A DNA stretch of 64,000 bases from Scybalenecus merdavium (GCA_018714405.1 DVNM01000042.1:20834-84833); one strand, 5' to 3'. Counted from the stretch's first letter, positions 24,482 to 33,926 are shown. Made by a program: numbers and translations. Notes: generated by a model not told the origin, from the sequence alone.

Positions 24482-25882
24482 TTACGGCTGGTCGTTTTCC
24501 TCTTTCATGTAATTGTACATGTTGACATCTTTTACATGCTTTTTGACATATTCGTCAAAATCAAACAGATCGTCGGCCACAGGCGCCCACTTTTCAGCGG
24601 CCGGACGCGTTTTGGCCGCCAGCTCTTCGGCGCTTTCAGGGTGCAGCATCTCGGTGGAGTGCGCGCCGCTTTCCTTGACCATTTCCACCAGCTTTTCGGG
24701 GTTGTCAAGCATGGGGCACGGACGCAGCATGTTGTTGTTGAACGGCTGACGCTTGTAGTAAGCCTTGAACAGCGGGCTCTGCAGCGCCTCGATCACCGAG
24801 CACTCATTAATATTGACGTTTGAGTAATGGATGAACGCGCACGGCTCGCAGTCGCCGTTTGAATTGATGTGGAAATAGTGGCGGCCGCCGGCAATACAGC
24901 CCTGCACATACTCGCCGTCGTTCCAGAAGTCGAGCGCGAAGATCGGCTTGGTCTGGCGCCATTCGCGTATTTTTTTGTACATGTGCTTTCTCTGCTCCGG
25001 CGAGACCATCAGATCGGTCACAGCGCCGTTGCCGCAGGGGATGTATGTAAAGAACCAGGCAAAGCGGGTGCCCTGCTCGATCAGCCAGTCCATGTACTCG
25101 TCAGAGCCGAGCACCTCGGTGTTTTTGCTGGTGTAGCAAAGCGAAGCGCCAAACGGCACGCCGCGTTTTTTCAGGCGGGCCATTGCCTCGACGACCTGCT
25201 TGTAAACGCCTTCGCCGCGGCGGAAGTCATTTGTGTCCTCATACCCTTCGATCGAAAATGCCAGGTACAGGTTGCCGACGCGCTTCAGTTCGTCGGCAAA
25301 CGCATCGTCGCACAAAGTGCCGTTGGTAAACGACATGAAAGCGCAGTCCGGGTTTTCCTCGCACAGGCGGATCAGGTCGGCCTTGCGCACCAGCGGCTCG
25401 CCGCCGGTGAACAGGTACATATAAGTGCCGAGCTCCTTGCCCTCTTTGATGATGCGGGCCAGCGTTTCATAAGAAAGGCTGCTCTGGTGGCCGTACTCCG
25501 CTGCCCAGCAGCCCTTGCACTTCAGGTTGCAGGCCGCCGTGGGGTCCATCAGGATCGCCCAGGGAACGTTGCAGTTGTACTTTTCGATGCTTTCCATGCG
25601 CTTGGAGTAGCTGTACATAGCCACATTGAGCGCAGCCGGCACCAGCTTTTTGAGCACGCCCTCGTCTGTTTCGAGCGCCAGGCTTTTCACGAAGCGGTAC
25701 CAGTTGTTGTTTTTGTCGCCAAGGGCCTTGTGCAGACCGTCGTACGTTGTTTGGTTGACCTTTTTTACGTCAAGCTTTTCCACAAGGTTCAGCAGGTTCA
25801 TTGCGTTTTTGTCAAAGTCTTTTCTGACATATTTAATGAGCATGTTGACCACGGAAGCCATAGCTTTATCTTTTAGATCCAT
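24482..25882 (-). CDS. Radical SAM/SPASM-type protein
   Basis: The 466-residue protein has an N-terminal helical domain of about 110 residues, then a radical SAM core with the cluster motif CNLKCKGCWA (about residue 121; CxxxCxxC) and GGEP (about 160). The C-terminal part carries additional cysteines (GCIAGG, GDCEPCAF, PCPMLD) in a SPASM-like arrangement that would bind auxiliary Fe-S clusters. Similar proteins in gut clostridia are found near lipid and envelope genes, but the substrate is unknown. The ATG at 25882 follows GGAGAGGAAG. It appears to be transcribed alone. Confidence 0.85.
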   Translation of the reverse strand: MDLKDKAMASVVNMLIKYVRKDFDKNAMNLLNLVEKLDVKKVNQTTYDGLHKALGDKNNNWYRFVKSLALETDEGVLKKLVPAALNVAMYSYSKRMESIEKYNCNVPWAILMDPTAACNLKCKGCWAAEYGHQSSLSYETLARIIKEGKELGTYMYLFTGGEPLVRKADLIRLCEENPDCAFMSFTNGTLCDDAFADELKRVGNLYLAFSIEGYEDTNDFRRGEGVYKQVVEAMARLKKRGVPFGASLCYTSKNTEVLGSDEYMDWLIEQGTRFAWFFTYIPCGNGAVTDLMVSPEQRKHMYKKIREWRQTKPIFALDFWNDGEYVQGCIAGGRHYFHINSNGDCEPCAFIHYSNVNINECSVIEALQSPLFKAYYKRQPFNNNMLRPCPMLDNPEKLVEMVKESGAHSTEMLHPESAEELAAKTRPAAEKWAPVADDLFDFDEYVKKHVKDVNMYNYMKEENDQP

Positions 25883-25943
25883 TCGTTCTTCCTCTCCGTC
25901 TTTCATTAGCAGATTCGGCACCGGCAGGCGGCGCCGTTTTTAT

Positions 25944-25968
25944 GTAAAAACCGGCTGCAGCAGCCGGT
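25944..25968 (-). terminator. Terminator-like hairpin in the radical SAM gene leader
   Basis: Stem ACCGGCTG/CAGCCGGT (25968-25961 with 25957-25950, 3-nt loop) is followed by UUUUU on the minus strand, 60 nt before the start codon and about 20 nt after the predicted transcription start. A second 7-bp GC hairpin (about 25918-25936) follows. This suggests attenuation or a short leader transcript. Confidence 0.55.
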
Positions 25969-25995
25969 GGCAGTTCTTATGTAAACTACTATCTA

Positions 25996-26024
25996 TATAT
26001 AATACTTCTTGAAAAAATTGTCAA
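25996..26024 (-). promoter_or_regulatory. Promoter of the radical SAM gene
   Basis: TTGACA (26024-26019), 17-nt spacer, TATATA (26001-25996) on the minus strand. Confidence 0.75.
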
Positions 26025-26046
26025 GTAAAATCTTTCTAAACGCTCT

Positions 26047-26085
26047 GTAAAAATGCCCGCCGTGCCACAGATATGCGACACGGCG
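26047..26085 (-). terminator. Intrinsic terminator after the beta-galactosidase gene
   Basis: Minus-strand stem CGCCGTG/CACGGCG (26085-26079 with 26064-26058) followed after a few bases by AUUUUUAC; it begins 5 nt after the lacZ-type gene's stop. Confidence 0.75.
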
Positions 26086-26089
26086 TTTG

Positions 26090-29000
26090 TTAAAAGTCGA
26101 TTTTAAACAACAGTCTGTACGGTTTGTCTGTTTTAATTTTATAAATTTCATTCGGCTCTGCGCCCCAGCTGTCGTACCCGCCGACGCCCTGCTGGCGGCA
26201 GATGACACGCAGCACCGTTTTGTTGCCCTGCGGCAGTTCATAGCCGTGCGGTGCGCGCTCCAGTTCATCGGGCAGCCAGCGGGACACGTTCATCTCCACC
26301 TGGGTGGAGGCGGAAAACGCCAGGCGCTTTTTGCCGCCCGTCAGCACGGCCGAACGCACGCCGGTACGGTTGCCGCACTCCTGCGGCTTTAAATAGTCCA
26401 CATACATGCTGTCGATCTTTTCCGTATAAAGGCCGATATCGGCGGCGCTGTCGCGGTCAATATAATTGTCGAACGGGCCGCGGCCGAGATAGCGCACCTT
26501 GTCGAACACGCCGGACAGCGGGAACAGCAGCGACACCTCGGGCACCTCGGGCAAAGCGGGGTTCGGGTTGAACGTGTAGTCGATCTGCATACCGGCCGAC
26601 GTGACCGTAAAGATCAGGCTGGCCGCAGACACCGGCTCCGTATAGATCTTGGCCGTAACGGAGATGATGACCTTTCTGCCCTCGTCAAACACATGGTAGC
26701 TTTCAATGTTGAACGTGGTGTTCGGCGCCTCGCCGGCATACTTCCACATGCCGAGCCGTGCACCGACGCGCGCGCCGCGGTCGTTGTCGGTCAGGGCGCG
26801 CCAGAAGTTCAGGCGCATTTCACCGGCCAAAAGCTCTTCGCCGTTGACCGTAATACCGGCCAGGCAGGAATTGCGGCGGTTGAAGCGCACCGACATTTTG
26901 CCGCCCATCACGCGCAGCGAACCGTAAGTGTCGGCCACGATCAGCTCATCGAGCGGTTCGGGTTCATAATATGCGTTTTCAAATTCGTTTATGACGAACT
27001 GTGCCGCTGCAACCACATTTTCCTCGCACAAGAGGCCGGGCGCCACAAGCGACAGGTTCAGGTAATACTCGCTGTTCGTGGCGCGGCTGAGCTCCAGATC
27101 CACAACGGTTTTTTCGCCAGGCTCCAGATCGACCGTTGTTTCGCCGCTGCGAAACACGCCGTCTTTCGAAAACTGCTGCCAGCGCAGCGTAAAGGCATTC
27201 AGGTTGGTAAACAGGTATTTGTTTTTCAGCTCGATCTGGCCGCGCTCCGCGTCGATCGCCGTAAAGTCCACATTCTGGTACAGGCGCTTGATCTCATAAA
27301 GCTTGGGCGTGACGCGGCGGTCGGCCAGCAGCAGGCCGTTGCCGCAGAAGTTGCCGTCGTTCGGCTTGTCGCCGAAGTCGCCGCCGTAGCCAAGGTACTT
27401 GGTGCCGCCCGGCGTTTCGGTCAGAATGGCCTGGTCGACCCAGTCCCACACAAAGCCGCCCTGCAGGCAGTCGTAAAGGTCCCAAAGGCGCGTATATTCC
27501 GCCGTAGAGCCGCAGGAGTTGCCCATGGCGTGCGTAAATTCGCACAGGATCATCGGGCGCGGATGCGACTCGGACGTGGCGTAGGCTTCGCACTCCTCGG
27601 GGCGGGCATACATGCGCGAATAGACGTCGGAATAGATCTTTTCGTTTGGGTCGCGGTAGCATTCATAGTGAATGATGCGCGTGCTGTCCTGCGCCTTGAG
27701 CCAGTCGTACATCTTTTTGACGTTGGTGCCGCCGAGGCTTTCGTTGCCAAGGCTCCAGGCAATGACGCAGGCATGGTTCTTGTCGCGGTGATACAGAGAA
27801 CGGATACGCTCCATGCAGGCCTTTTCCCACTCGTGGCGGGAGGCCGGCAGCTGCGGGCAGCCGATGATGGTGGACCAGCCCGTGCCGTGCGTTTCCATAT
27901 TGTTTTCATCGATGACGTAAAGGCCGTACTCGTCGCACAGCTCGTACCAGCGCGGGCAGTTCGGGTAATGCGAAGTGCGCACGGCGTTGATGTTGTTGTC
28001 TTTCATGCGCTTGATGTCCTCAAGCATGACCTTTTCGCTGACGTAGTGGCCGCCGTCGCAGGTAAATTCATGGCGGTTGGTGCCCTTGAGCACCAGGCGC
28101 TTGCCGTTTAAAAGCAAGATGCCCTCTTTGATCTCGATTTTGCGGAAGCCGAATTTGGACGAGACGTACTCGATCGGCACGCCGTCGCTTTTCAGCGTGA
28201 GCACCACGGTGTAAAGGTGCGGGTGTTCGGCGCTCCAGAGCCGGGCGCCGGCAATGATGGCCTTCATATTGGCGCGCAGGTTTTCATCTACATAGCAGCT
28301 GTCGAGCCCGACGGTCTGGCCGTCCTCATCGTACACGGCCATATCGACCGACAGCAGCTCATAGGAGCCGTTGACCATGATGTGCACGTTCAGGCTGCCG
28401 TCGTCGCGCAGCTCGGTCGGCTGCGCCGAGATCTCGAAGTCGCGGATATACTCGCGCTGGGTGGTGTAAATATAAACATCGCGGAAGATGCCCGACAGGC
28501 GCCACATGTCCTGGCACTCCAGCCAGGAGCCGGTGCACCAGCGGTAGACCTCTACGGCAATGACGTTGCTGCCGACTTTCAGAAAACGCGTAATGTCGAA
28601 TTCTGCACGGTTGAACGACGATTCGCTGTAGCCGACGCGTTCGCCGTTGATGTACAGATAAAACGCCGACTCCACGCCCTCAAAGCACAGCACCACACGC
28701 TTGGACGCCGTTGCCTCGTTGATGTAAATGCGCTTTATGTAGCAGCCGACGGGGTTGTACTTGGTGGGCGCGTTCGGCGGGCAGATGTCCTCGTGCGACT
28801 CCCACGGGTAGCGCACATTGGCATACTGCGGAAAATCGTAGCCCTGCAGCTGCCAGGAGCCGGGCACACGGATGCTGTCCCAGTTGTGGGAATCATAGTG
28901 CGGCTGCGCAAAATCCGTAGGCCGGTACGCATAATTTTTATAAAGCTTGAACTTCCACTTGCCGTTGAGCAGTTTGACTCGGTCGGAAGCATAACGGTCA

Positions 29001-29125
29001 CACGCCTTGGCCAGTTCAAAATCACCGTACGGCATAAACGTGGCATGCTGGGGCATTTTGTTTACGCCGACGATCTCAGGATTGGACTGCCACTCCGAGT
29101 AACCGTCTATAAAATTTCTCTCCAT
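26090..29125 (-). CDS. lacZ: GH2 beta-galactosidase
   Basis: The 1,011-residue protein has the full LacZ layout: N-terminal jelly roll (GSWQLQGYDFPQYANVRYPW), Ig-like domains, the TIM barrel with acid/base Glu in SLGNESLGG (about residue 460) and nucleophile Glu in MILCEFTHAMGNS (about 528), and the C-terminal beta-sandwich. No signal peptide, so it hydrolyses imported lactose or beta-galactosides in the cytosol. The ATG at 29125 follows AGGTG. No sugar transporter lies beside it; it is 40 nt downstream of a sugar transferase on the same strand. Confidence 0.95.
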   Translation of the reverse strand: MERNFIDGYSEWQSNPEIVGVNKMPQHATFMPYGDFELAKACDRYASDRVKLLNGKWKFKLYKNYAYRPTDFAQPHYDSHNWDSIRVPGSWQLQGYDFPQYANVRYPWESHEDICPPNAPTKYNPVGCYIKRIYINEATASKRVVLCFEGVESAFYLYINGERVGYSESSFNRAEFDITRFLKVGSNVIAVEVYRWCTGSWLECQDMWRLSGIFRDVYIYTTQREYIRDFEISAQPTELRDDGSLNVHIMVNGSYELLSVDMAVYDEDGQTVGLDSCYVDENLRANMKAIIAGARLWSAEHPHLYTVVLTLKSDGVPIEYVSSKFGFRKIEIKEGILLLNGKRLVLKGTNRHEFTCDGGHYVSEKVMLEDIKRMKDNNINAVRTSHYPNCPRWYELCDEYGLYVIDENNMETHGTGWSTIIGCPQLPASRHEWEKACMERIRSLYHRDKNHACVIAWSLGNESLGGTNVKKMYDWLKAQDSTRIIHYECYRDPNEKIYSDVYSRMYARPEECEAYATSESHPRPMILCEFTHAMGNSCGSTAEYTRLWDLYDCLQGGFVWDWVDQAILTETPGGTKYLGYGGDFGDKPNDGNFCGNGLLLADRRVTPKLYEIKRLYQNVDFTAIDAERGQIELKNKYLFTNLNAFTLRWQQFSKDGVFRSGETTVDLEPGEKTVVDLELSRATNSEYYLNLSLVAPGLLCEENVVAAAQFVINEFENAYYEPEPLDELIVADTYGSLRVMGGKMSVRFNRRNSCLAGITVNGEELLAGEMRLNFWRALTDNDRGARVGARLGMWKYAGEAPNTTFNIESYHVFDEGRKVIISVTAKIYTEPVSAASLIFTVTSAGMQIDYTFNPNPALPEVPEVSLLFPLSGVFDKVRYLGRGPFDNYIDRDSAADIGLYTEKIDSMYVDYLKPQECGNRTGVRSAVLTGGKKRLAFSASTQVEMNVSRWLPDELERAPHGYELPQGNKTVLRVICRQQGVGGYDSWGAEPNEIYKIKTDKPYRLLFKIDF

Positions 29126-29165
29126 AATTCAACACCTGTATTCCAAACTTTTTTTCAAAAGCCAA

Positions 29166-29771
29166 TTACATTCTGTGCAGCTTGCCCTCGCGGAAGCCCT
29201 CCTGCCGGAAGCAGACGCCGATCGAACGGTACATGATCTTCAGATCGAGCAGAAGGGAAAAATTGTCGCAGTATTCCTTGTCGAGGCGCACTTTTTTGCG
29301 CACGCTGATCTCGTCGCGGCCGTTGATCTGCGCCCAGCCGGTCAGGCCCGGGCGGAAACGGTAAACGCCGTATTCCAGGCGCAGGCGGTGCGCCGTCGTC
29401 TCGCTCGAAATCAGGGGGCGCGGGCCGACAAAGCTCATGTCGCCCTTTAGAATGTTCCACAGCTGCGGCAGCTCGTCTATGCTGGTCTTGCGCAGGATAC
29501 GGCCGAACGGGGTGATGTAGCGCTCCGGATGGTCCAGATCACGCGTGGCGCAGTTCGGCGTGTTGTTGTACATCGTCTGAAATTTATAAATGCGAAACGG
29601 CTTGCCGCCGCGACCGCGGCGTTCGTGTGAAAAAAACACCGAGCTGTTTGGCGTAAGCGCATTGATCAGACAGACGACCGCAAAAAGCGGCGAAAGAACG
29701 ATCAGCGAAAAAAGCGAAAGCAAAATATCGAACAAACGCTTAAACTTCGTTTGTGTAAACCATTTTTTCAT
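29166..29771 (-). CDS. Polyprenyl-phosphate sugar-1-phosphate transferase
   Basis: The enzyme would move a sugar-1-phosphate onto undecaprenyl phosphate to start a surface glycan. The 201-residue protein has one N-terminal membrane helix (about 13-38), then the conserved KPFRIYKFQTM, LRKTSIDELPQLWNILKGDMS and VGPRPL, followed by RPGLTGWAQINGRDE, all hallmarks of the small WcaJ/PglC-type family. Two ATGs lie at 29780 and 29771; the second has the better spacing from AAGAGGA. It stands between a cyclase and the beta-galactosidase. Confidence 0.92.
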   Translation of the reverse strand: MKKWFTQTKFKRLFDILLSLFSLIVLSPLFAVVCLINALTPNSSVFFSHERRGRGGKPFRIYKFQTMYNNTPNCATRDLDHPERYITPFGRILRKTSIDELPQLWNILKGDMSFVGPRPLISSETTAHRLRLEYGVYRFRPGLTGWAQINGRDEISVRKKVRLDKEYCDNFSLLLDLKIMYRSIGVCFRQEGFREGKLHRM

Positions 29772-29805
29772 AAATTTCATTCCTCTTGAAAGGACAGCAG
29801 CAAAG

Positions 29806-30384
29806 TCAGTCGATTAAAACGGCGCGGCACGGCGCAGCTTCCGCGCCGCAGGCGCGCACCGGCAGCGCGCAGAGCCAGTAGTCTTTCGGCAAAACGCCAA
29901 AAAGCACAAGACCCTCCAGCAAAACAACGCCTGCGTCAAGCAAAATTTTATGCACGGGCGCTGTCGCCTGCCCGTCGGCAACCGATAAAAGGTTTACGCC
30001 GACCAGTTCCACACCACGCGCGCAAAGCGCCCGGGCGCCGGACTCGGTAATAAAATGACGCGGCGCGTCAAACGCGATCAGAAGCCGTTTGCAGCCGGGC
30101 GGCACGTTCTGCTCCACCCAGGCCGCATCTGCAAACGAAGCGGCCGCACAGACGGTGCACGGCCCGATGCACTTTTGCAGCGGCACCCGGCCGATATCCG
30201 CCCCGCCGGGCAGAAAATGCAGCGGCGCATCCATATGCGTGGCATTGTGGCTGCAAAGCGAAAACGCCGACAGGTTGTAGTCGGCACCGTCTTCCATGCG
30301 CTGCACCCAGGAAAGCCCGGCGGCGGGGTCGCCGGGGTAGACCGCCGCGCTGAACAAGTCGGCCGAAATGTCGATGATCTTCAA
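29806..30384 (-). CDS. Cyclase (kynurenine formamidase-like) family protein
   Basis: The 192-residue protein belongs to the PF04199 metal-dependent cyclase/hydrolase family: it opens MKIIDISADLFSAAVYPGDP and carries the metal-binding motif SHNATHMDAPLHF (about residue 49), in which the usual HxGTHxDxPxH has Ala for Gly. The start is a TTG at 30384, 7 nt after GGTGGAGG; the GTG further upstream has no site. Members hydrolyse or cyclise amides; the substrate here cannot be named. It is first in a short operon with the sugar transferase and lacZ genes. Confidence 0.8.
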   Translation of the reverse strand: MKIIDISADLFSAAVYPGDPAAGLSWVQRMEDGADYNLSAFSLCSHNATHMDAPLHFLPGGADIGRVPLQKCIGPCTVCAAASFADAAWVEQNVPPGCKRLLIAFDAPRHFITESGARALCARGVELVGVNLLSVADGQATAPVHKILLDAGVVLLEGLVLFGVLPKDYWLCALPVRACGAEAAPCRAVLID

Positions 30385-30430
30385 AAATACGCCTCCACCG
30401 CACACCTGCACAATGCGCCTATTTTATGGA

Positions 30431-30459
30431 ATTATACCATATGCGACAATAATATGCAA
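30431..30459 (-). promoter_or_regulatory. Promoter of the cyclase-transferase-lacZ unit
   Basis: TTGCAT (30459-30454), 17-nt spacer, TATAAT (30436-30431) on the minus strand, about 45 nt before the TTG start at 30384. Confidence 0.8.
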
Positions 30460-30539
30460 ATATTTAATACAGCCGGACAGATAAAAATTCATAATTTTTT
30501 TAATTTTTACCGCCGGCTGAGCAAAATGCGGGCAGATTG

Positions 30540-30568
30540 TTGCAATTCCAAAGCGCAGTGCTTATAAT
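30540..30568 (+). promoter_or_regulatory. Strong upstream promoter in the secA intergenic region
   Basis: TTGCAA (30540-30545), 17-nt spacer, TATAAT (30563-30568) on the plus strand. It lies 205 nt upstream of secA. The predicted transcript begins with a 6-bp hairpin (TGTGCC/GGCACA, about 30574-30599) and a CUUUUUUC run near 30615, so it may make a short RNA or a long secA leader. The gap 30412-30772 contains no gene. Confidence 0.65.
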
Positions 30569-30694
30569 AATCTGTGTGCCGTTAAACCGGATGGCACAGG
30601 GCAAAAGGCTTTTTTCAGGCACGGCAAACGTCCCGGTTTTGTCTTTTCAGACGCCCGCAGCTGCATTTTTAGAATTTTATAGTAATTTATTAAT

Positions 30695-30723
30695 TTGCAT
30701 TCCGCCGGCGGATATGCTATTAT
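30695..30723 (+). promoter_or_regulatory. Proximal promoter of secA
   Basis: TTGCAT (30695-30700), 17-nt spacer, TATTAT (30718-30723), about 43 nt before the secA ATG. Confidence 0.75.
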
Positions 30724-30772
30724 AGGCCTTAAGCTTTTAAGAAACTGAACAAAATCACTGAGGTGAAAACAT

Positions 30773-33544
30773 ATGGCATCCCTTACAAAACTGCTTTTTG
30801 GCGACTATTCCACACGAGAGCTGAAGCGCGTAAAGCCGCTGCAGCAAAAAGTGCTGAACCTGGAAGCCAAATACAAAGAAATGACCGACAAGGAGCTGAC
30901 CGCCCAGACGCAGGCGCTCAAAGCGCGCCTGGCCGCCGGCGAGACGACCGACGACATCCTGCCCGACGCGTTTGCCGTGTGCCGCGAAGCGTCCTGGCGC
31001 GTGCTTGGCATGAAGCACTTCCCGGTACAGATCCTGGGCGGCATCATCCTGCACCAGGGCCGCATTGCCGAAATGAAGACCGGTGAAGGCAAAACGCTTG
31101 TGGCCACGCTGCCCGCCTACCTGAACGCTCTGACCGGCGAAGGCGTGCACATCGTTACGGTCAACGACTACCTGGCCAAGCGCGACTCGGAATGGATGGG
31201 CAAGCTCTACCGCTTTTTAGGGCTGAAAGTCGGGCTCATCATTCACGAAAAATCCAACGCCGAACGCCGCGAAGCCTATGCGGCCGACATCACCTACGGC
31301 ACGAACAACGAAATGGGCTTTGACTACCTGCGCGACAACATGGTGCTTTACGCCGAGCAGAAAGTGCAGCGCGGCCACGCCTTTGCCATCGTGGACGAGG
31401 TCGACTCCATTTTGATCGACGAGGCGCGTACGCCGCTGATCATCAGCGGTAAGGGCGAACGTTCGACCGACATGTACACCCGTGCCAACGAATTCGTCAA
31501 GACCCTGCGCATGCAGAAGGTCGCCAAAATGGACGAAAAGCAGGACACGGAAGAGACCTACAAAGACGCCGACTACATCGTAGACGAAAAGGCGCGCACC
31601 GCCACGCTGACGCAAAACGGTGTGAAAAAGGCCGAGGCCTACTTCAGTGTCGACAACCTGATGGACATGGAAAACACCACGCTTTTGCACCACATCGACC
31701 AGGCCATCAAAGCCAACGGCGTGATGCGCAAGGACATTGACTACGTCGTGAAAGACGGCCAGGTGCTGATCGTAGACGAATTCACCGGCCGTATCATGCT
31801 GGGCCGCCGCTACAACGACGGTCTGCACCAGGCCATTGAAGCCAAGGAAAACGTGAAAGTGGAACACGAGAGCAAGACGCTTGCCACGATCACTTTCCAG
31901 AACTACTTCCGCCTTTACAAGAAGCTGTCCGGTATGACCGGTACGGCCATGACCGAGGCAAACGAATTTAACGAAATCTATAAGCTGGACGTTGTGGAAA
32001 TCCCGACCAACAAGCCGATGATCCGCCAAGACCTGCCGGACAAGGTCTTCGCCACCGAGCGTGCGAAATTCACAAACGTGATCCGCCAGATCAAAGAGTG
32101 CCACGAAAGAAAGCAGCCGATCCTGGTGGGTACCATCTCGATCGAAAAGAGCGAATACGTCAGCAAGCTGTTAAAGCGCGAACATATTGCGCACAACGTT
32201 CTGAACGCCAAAAACCACGAAAAAGAGGCCGAGATCATTGCGCAGGCCGGTAAACTGGGCGCCGTAACGATCGCCACGAACATGGCCGGCCGCGGTACCG
32301 ACATCATGCTGGGCGGCAACGCCGAATTTTTGGCCAAGAGCGAAATGCGCCGCATGCAGTACAGCGACGAGCTGATCGCCGAAGCGACCGGCTTTGCCGA
32401 AACGGACAACGAAGAGATTTTGGAAGCACGCAAAACGTTCCGCGAGCTGGAAAGCAAATATAAAGAGGACATCGCCAGCGAGGCGGAGCAGGTGCGCGCT
32501 GCCGGCGGCCTTTATATCCTCGGCACCGAGCGCCACGATTCCCGCCGTATCGACAACCAGCTGCGCGGCCGTTCCGGCCGTCAGGGCGACCCGGGCACGA
32601 GCTGCTTCTTCATTTCGCTTGAAGACGACCTGATGCGCCTGTTCGGCGGCGAACGCATGAAAGGGCTCGTCGGCCGTGTCTCCGGCGACGAAAACATGCC
32701 GATGGAAGCCAAAATGCTGTCCAAAACGATCGAAAACGCCCAGAAAAAGGTAGAGGGGCAGAACTTCGGCATCCGTAAAAACACGGTGCAGTACGACGAC
32801 GTTATGAACAAGCAGCGTGAGCTGATCTACAAGCAAAGAGACATGGTTTTGAACGGCATGGACCTGAGCAAAACGGTCGGCGGCATGCTGGACAAAAACA
32901 TTGAGGAAACGGTAGAAAGCTACTGCAGCCGCGACACAAAGCACAGCGAATGGAACCTGAACGGCCTGAAGGAGAAGTACAGGGGCTGGCTGATCGAAGA
33001 CGGCGACTTTGACCACCCCGAAGACCTGACCGTGGACGACATTATTGAAACGCTCAAGGAACGCGGCCACAAGCGGCTGGAGGAAAAAGCCACGGCGATC
33101 GACCAGGAATTTGAAGGCGAATTTACATTTGACGACTTTGAGCGCATGATCCTGCTGCGCAACGTGGACTCGCTTTGGATGGACCACATCGACGCAATGG
33201 ACGACCTGAAGCAGGGCATCCACCTGCGCTCGTTCGCCCAGCGCGACCCGGTTGTGGAATTCCGTATGGAAAGCTACGACATGTTTGAGGAAATGATCGC
33301 CACGATCCGCGAAAACACAGTGCGCGACCTGCTGATGATCACCCCCAGACGCCGCCAGGATGTGGAGCGCAAAGCCGTTGTCAAAGAGACCGGCACCAAT
33401 GCCGGCGGCGACGACAGCGTGAAAAAAGCGCCGGTGCGCAAAGGCAAAAAGGTGGGCCCGAACGACCCGTGCCCCTGCGGCAGCGGCAAGAAATACAAAA
33501 AATGCTGCGGCGCCCCCGACAAGCAGACCACGACCGAGGACTAA
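30773..33544 (+). CDS. secA: Preprotein translocase ATPase SecA
   Basis: SecA pushes unfolded preproteins through SecYEG. The 923-residue protein has all expected parts: Walker A MKTGEGKTLV (about residue 102), DEVDS Walker B (about 208), the preprotein-binding domain, a second helicase domain with TNMAGRGTDIMLGG (about 502) and GRSGRQGDPG (about 601), and the C-terminal zinc motif CPCGSGKKYKKCC (about 898-910) that contacts SecB or ribosomes in other species. The ATG follows TGAGGTG. It is a single-gene unit with its own terminator. Confidence 0.98.
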   Translation: MASLTKLLFGDYSTRELKRVKPLQQKVLNLEAKYKEMTDKELTAQTQALKARLAAGETTDDILPDAFAVCREASWRVLGMKHFPVQILGGIILHQGRIAEMKTGEGKTLVATLPAYLNALTGEGVHIVTVNDYLAKRDSEWMGKLYRFLGLKVGLIIHEKSNAERREAYAADITYGTNNEMGFDYLRDNMVLYAEQKVQRGHAFAIVDEVDSILIDEARTPLIISGKGERSTDMYTRANEFVKTLRMQKVAKMDEKQDTEETYKDADYIVDEKARTATLTQNGVKKAEAYFSVDNLMDMENTTLLHHIDQAIKANGVMRKDIDYVVKDGQVLIVDEFTGRIMLGRRYNDGLHQAIEAKENVKVEHESKTLATITFQNYFRLYKKLSGMTGTAMTEANEFNEIYKLDVVEIPTNKPMIRQDLPDKVFATERAKFTNVIRQIKECHERKQPILVGTISIEKSEYVSKLLKREHIAHNVLNAKNHEKEAEIIAQAGKLGAVTIATNMAGRGTDIMLGGNAEFLAKSEMRRMQYSDELIAEATGFAETDNEEILEARKTFRELESKYKEDIASEAEQVRAAGGLYILGTERHDSRRIDNQLRGRSGRQGDPGTSCFFISLEDDLMRLFGGERMKGLVGRVSGDENMPMEAKMLSKTIENAQKKVEGQNFGIRKNTVQYDDVMNKQRELIYKQRDMVLNGMDLSKTVGGMLDKNIEETVESYCSRDTKHSEWNLNGLKEKYRGWLIEDGDFDHPEDLTVDDIIETLKERGHKRLEEKATAIDQEFEGEFTFDDFERMILLRNVDSLWMDHIDAMDDLKQGIHLRSFAQRDPVVEFRMESYDMFEEMIATIRENTVRDLLMITPRRRQDVERKAVVKETGTNAGGDDSVKKAPVRKGKKVGPNDPCPCGSGKKYKKCCGAPDKQTTTED

Positions 33545-33560
33545 ACCGCATCAACCGATT

Positions 33561-33605
33561 AAAAGCAAGCACCTGCCTTTTTCAGGCAGGTGCTTGCTTT
33601 TTGCT
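33561..33605. terminator. Intrinsic terminator after secA
   Basis: A 14-bp stem (33565-33578 region with 33585-33598) followed by TTTTT on the plus strand; the opposite strand also ends in a T-run, so it can serve the MazG-like gene that converges from the right. Confidence 0.92.
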
Positions 33606-33617
33606 TATAAACTATAT

Positions 33618-33926
33618 TTATTCTTTTGAGACAAGATAGATCTTCTCAGAAAAGCCGCCGCGGGCGCGGCGCTTGGCGTTGCAGACGGACTGCAGTTCTT
33701 CGGCCGAAACGCCCTGGGCTTTTGCTAGGGCCAGGAGCACCTCTAAAATATCGGCCAGCTCTTCCGTCTCGCCGCTTTCCTTGTATTCCGCCACCTCTTC
33801 GTCGAGCTTTTTCAGCAGTTCGCGGCGGTAGGCGGCATCGTCCAAAATTTCCAGGTGCGGCACTTCGCCTTTTTCACGCATGATTTCGGGAATGCGGTCG
33901 CGCACCAGCTTATTATAATAAACCAT
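33618..33926 (-). CDS. MazG-like nucleotide pyrophosphohydrolase
   Basis: The 102-residue helical protein begins YNKLVRDRIPEIMREKGE, typical of the COG4997-type all-alpha NTP pyrophosphohydrolases, and has the metal-binding acidic pattern KLDEEVAEYKES followed by EELADILEVL. Such enzymes hydrolyse non-canonical or surplus nucleoside triphosphates. It converges on secA. A GAGGG site lies 12 nt before the ATG, a rather long spacing. Confidence 0.85.
   Translation of the reverse strand: MVYYNKLVRDRIPEIMREKGEVPHLEILDDAAYRRELLKKLDEEVAEYKESGETEELADILEVLLALAKAQGVSAEELQSVCNAKRRARGGFSEKIYLVSKE

Noticed and set aside
26693..28111. Long plus-strand open frame (472 codons) opposite the beta-galactosidase gene
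   Set aside because: It is the antisense shadow of a clearly coding GC-rich gene; composition is dominated by Val, Ala, His and Arg with no recognisable domain and no ribosome-binding site. The same applies to 56669-58081, 57993-59231, 21574-22725, 645-1952 and 62910-63950.
30411..30640. Signal recognition particle RNA, 6S RNA or tmRNA upstream of secA
   Set aside because: None of the conserved cores of these RNAs could be found; only a promoter and a short hairpin are supported.
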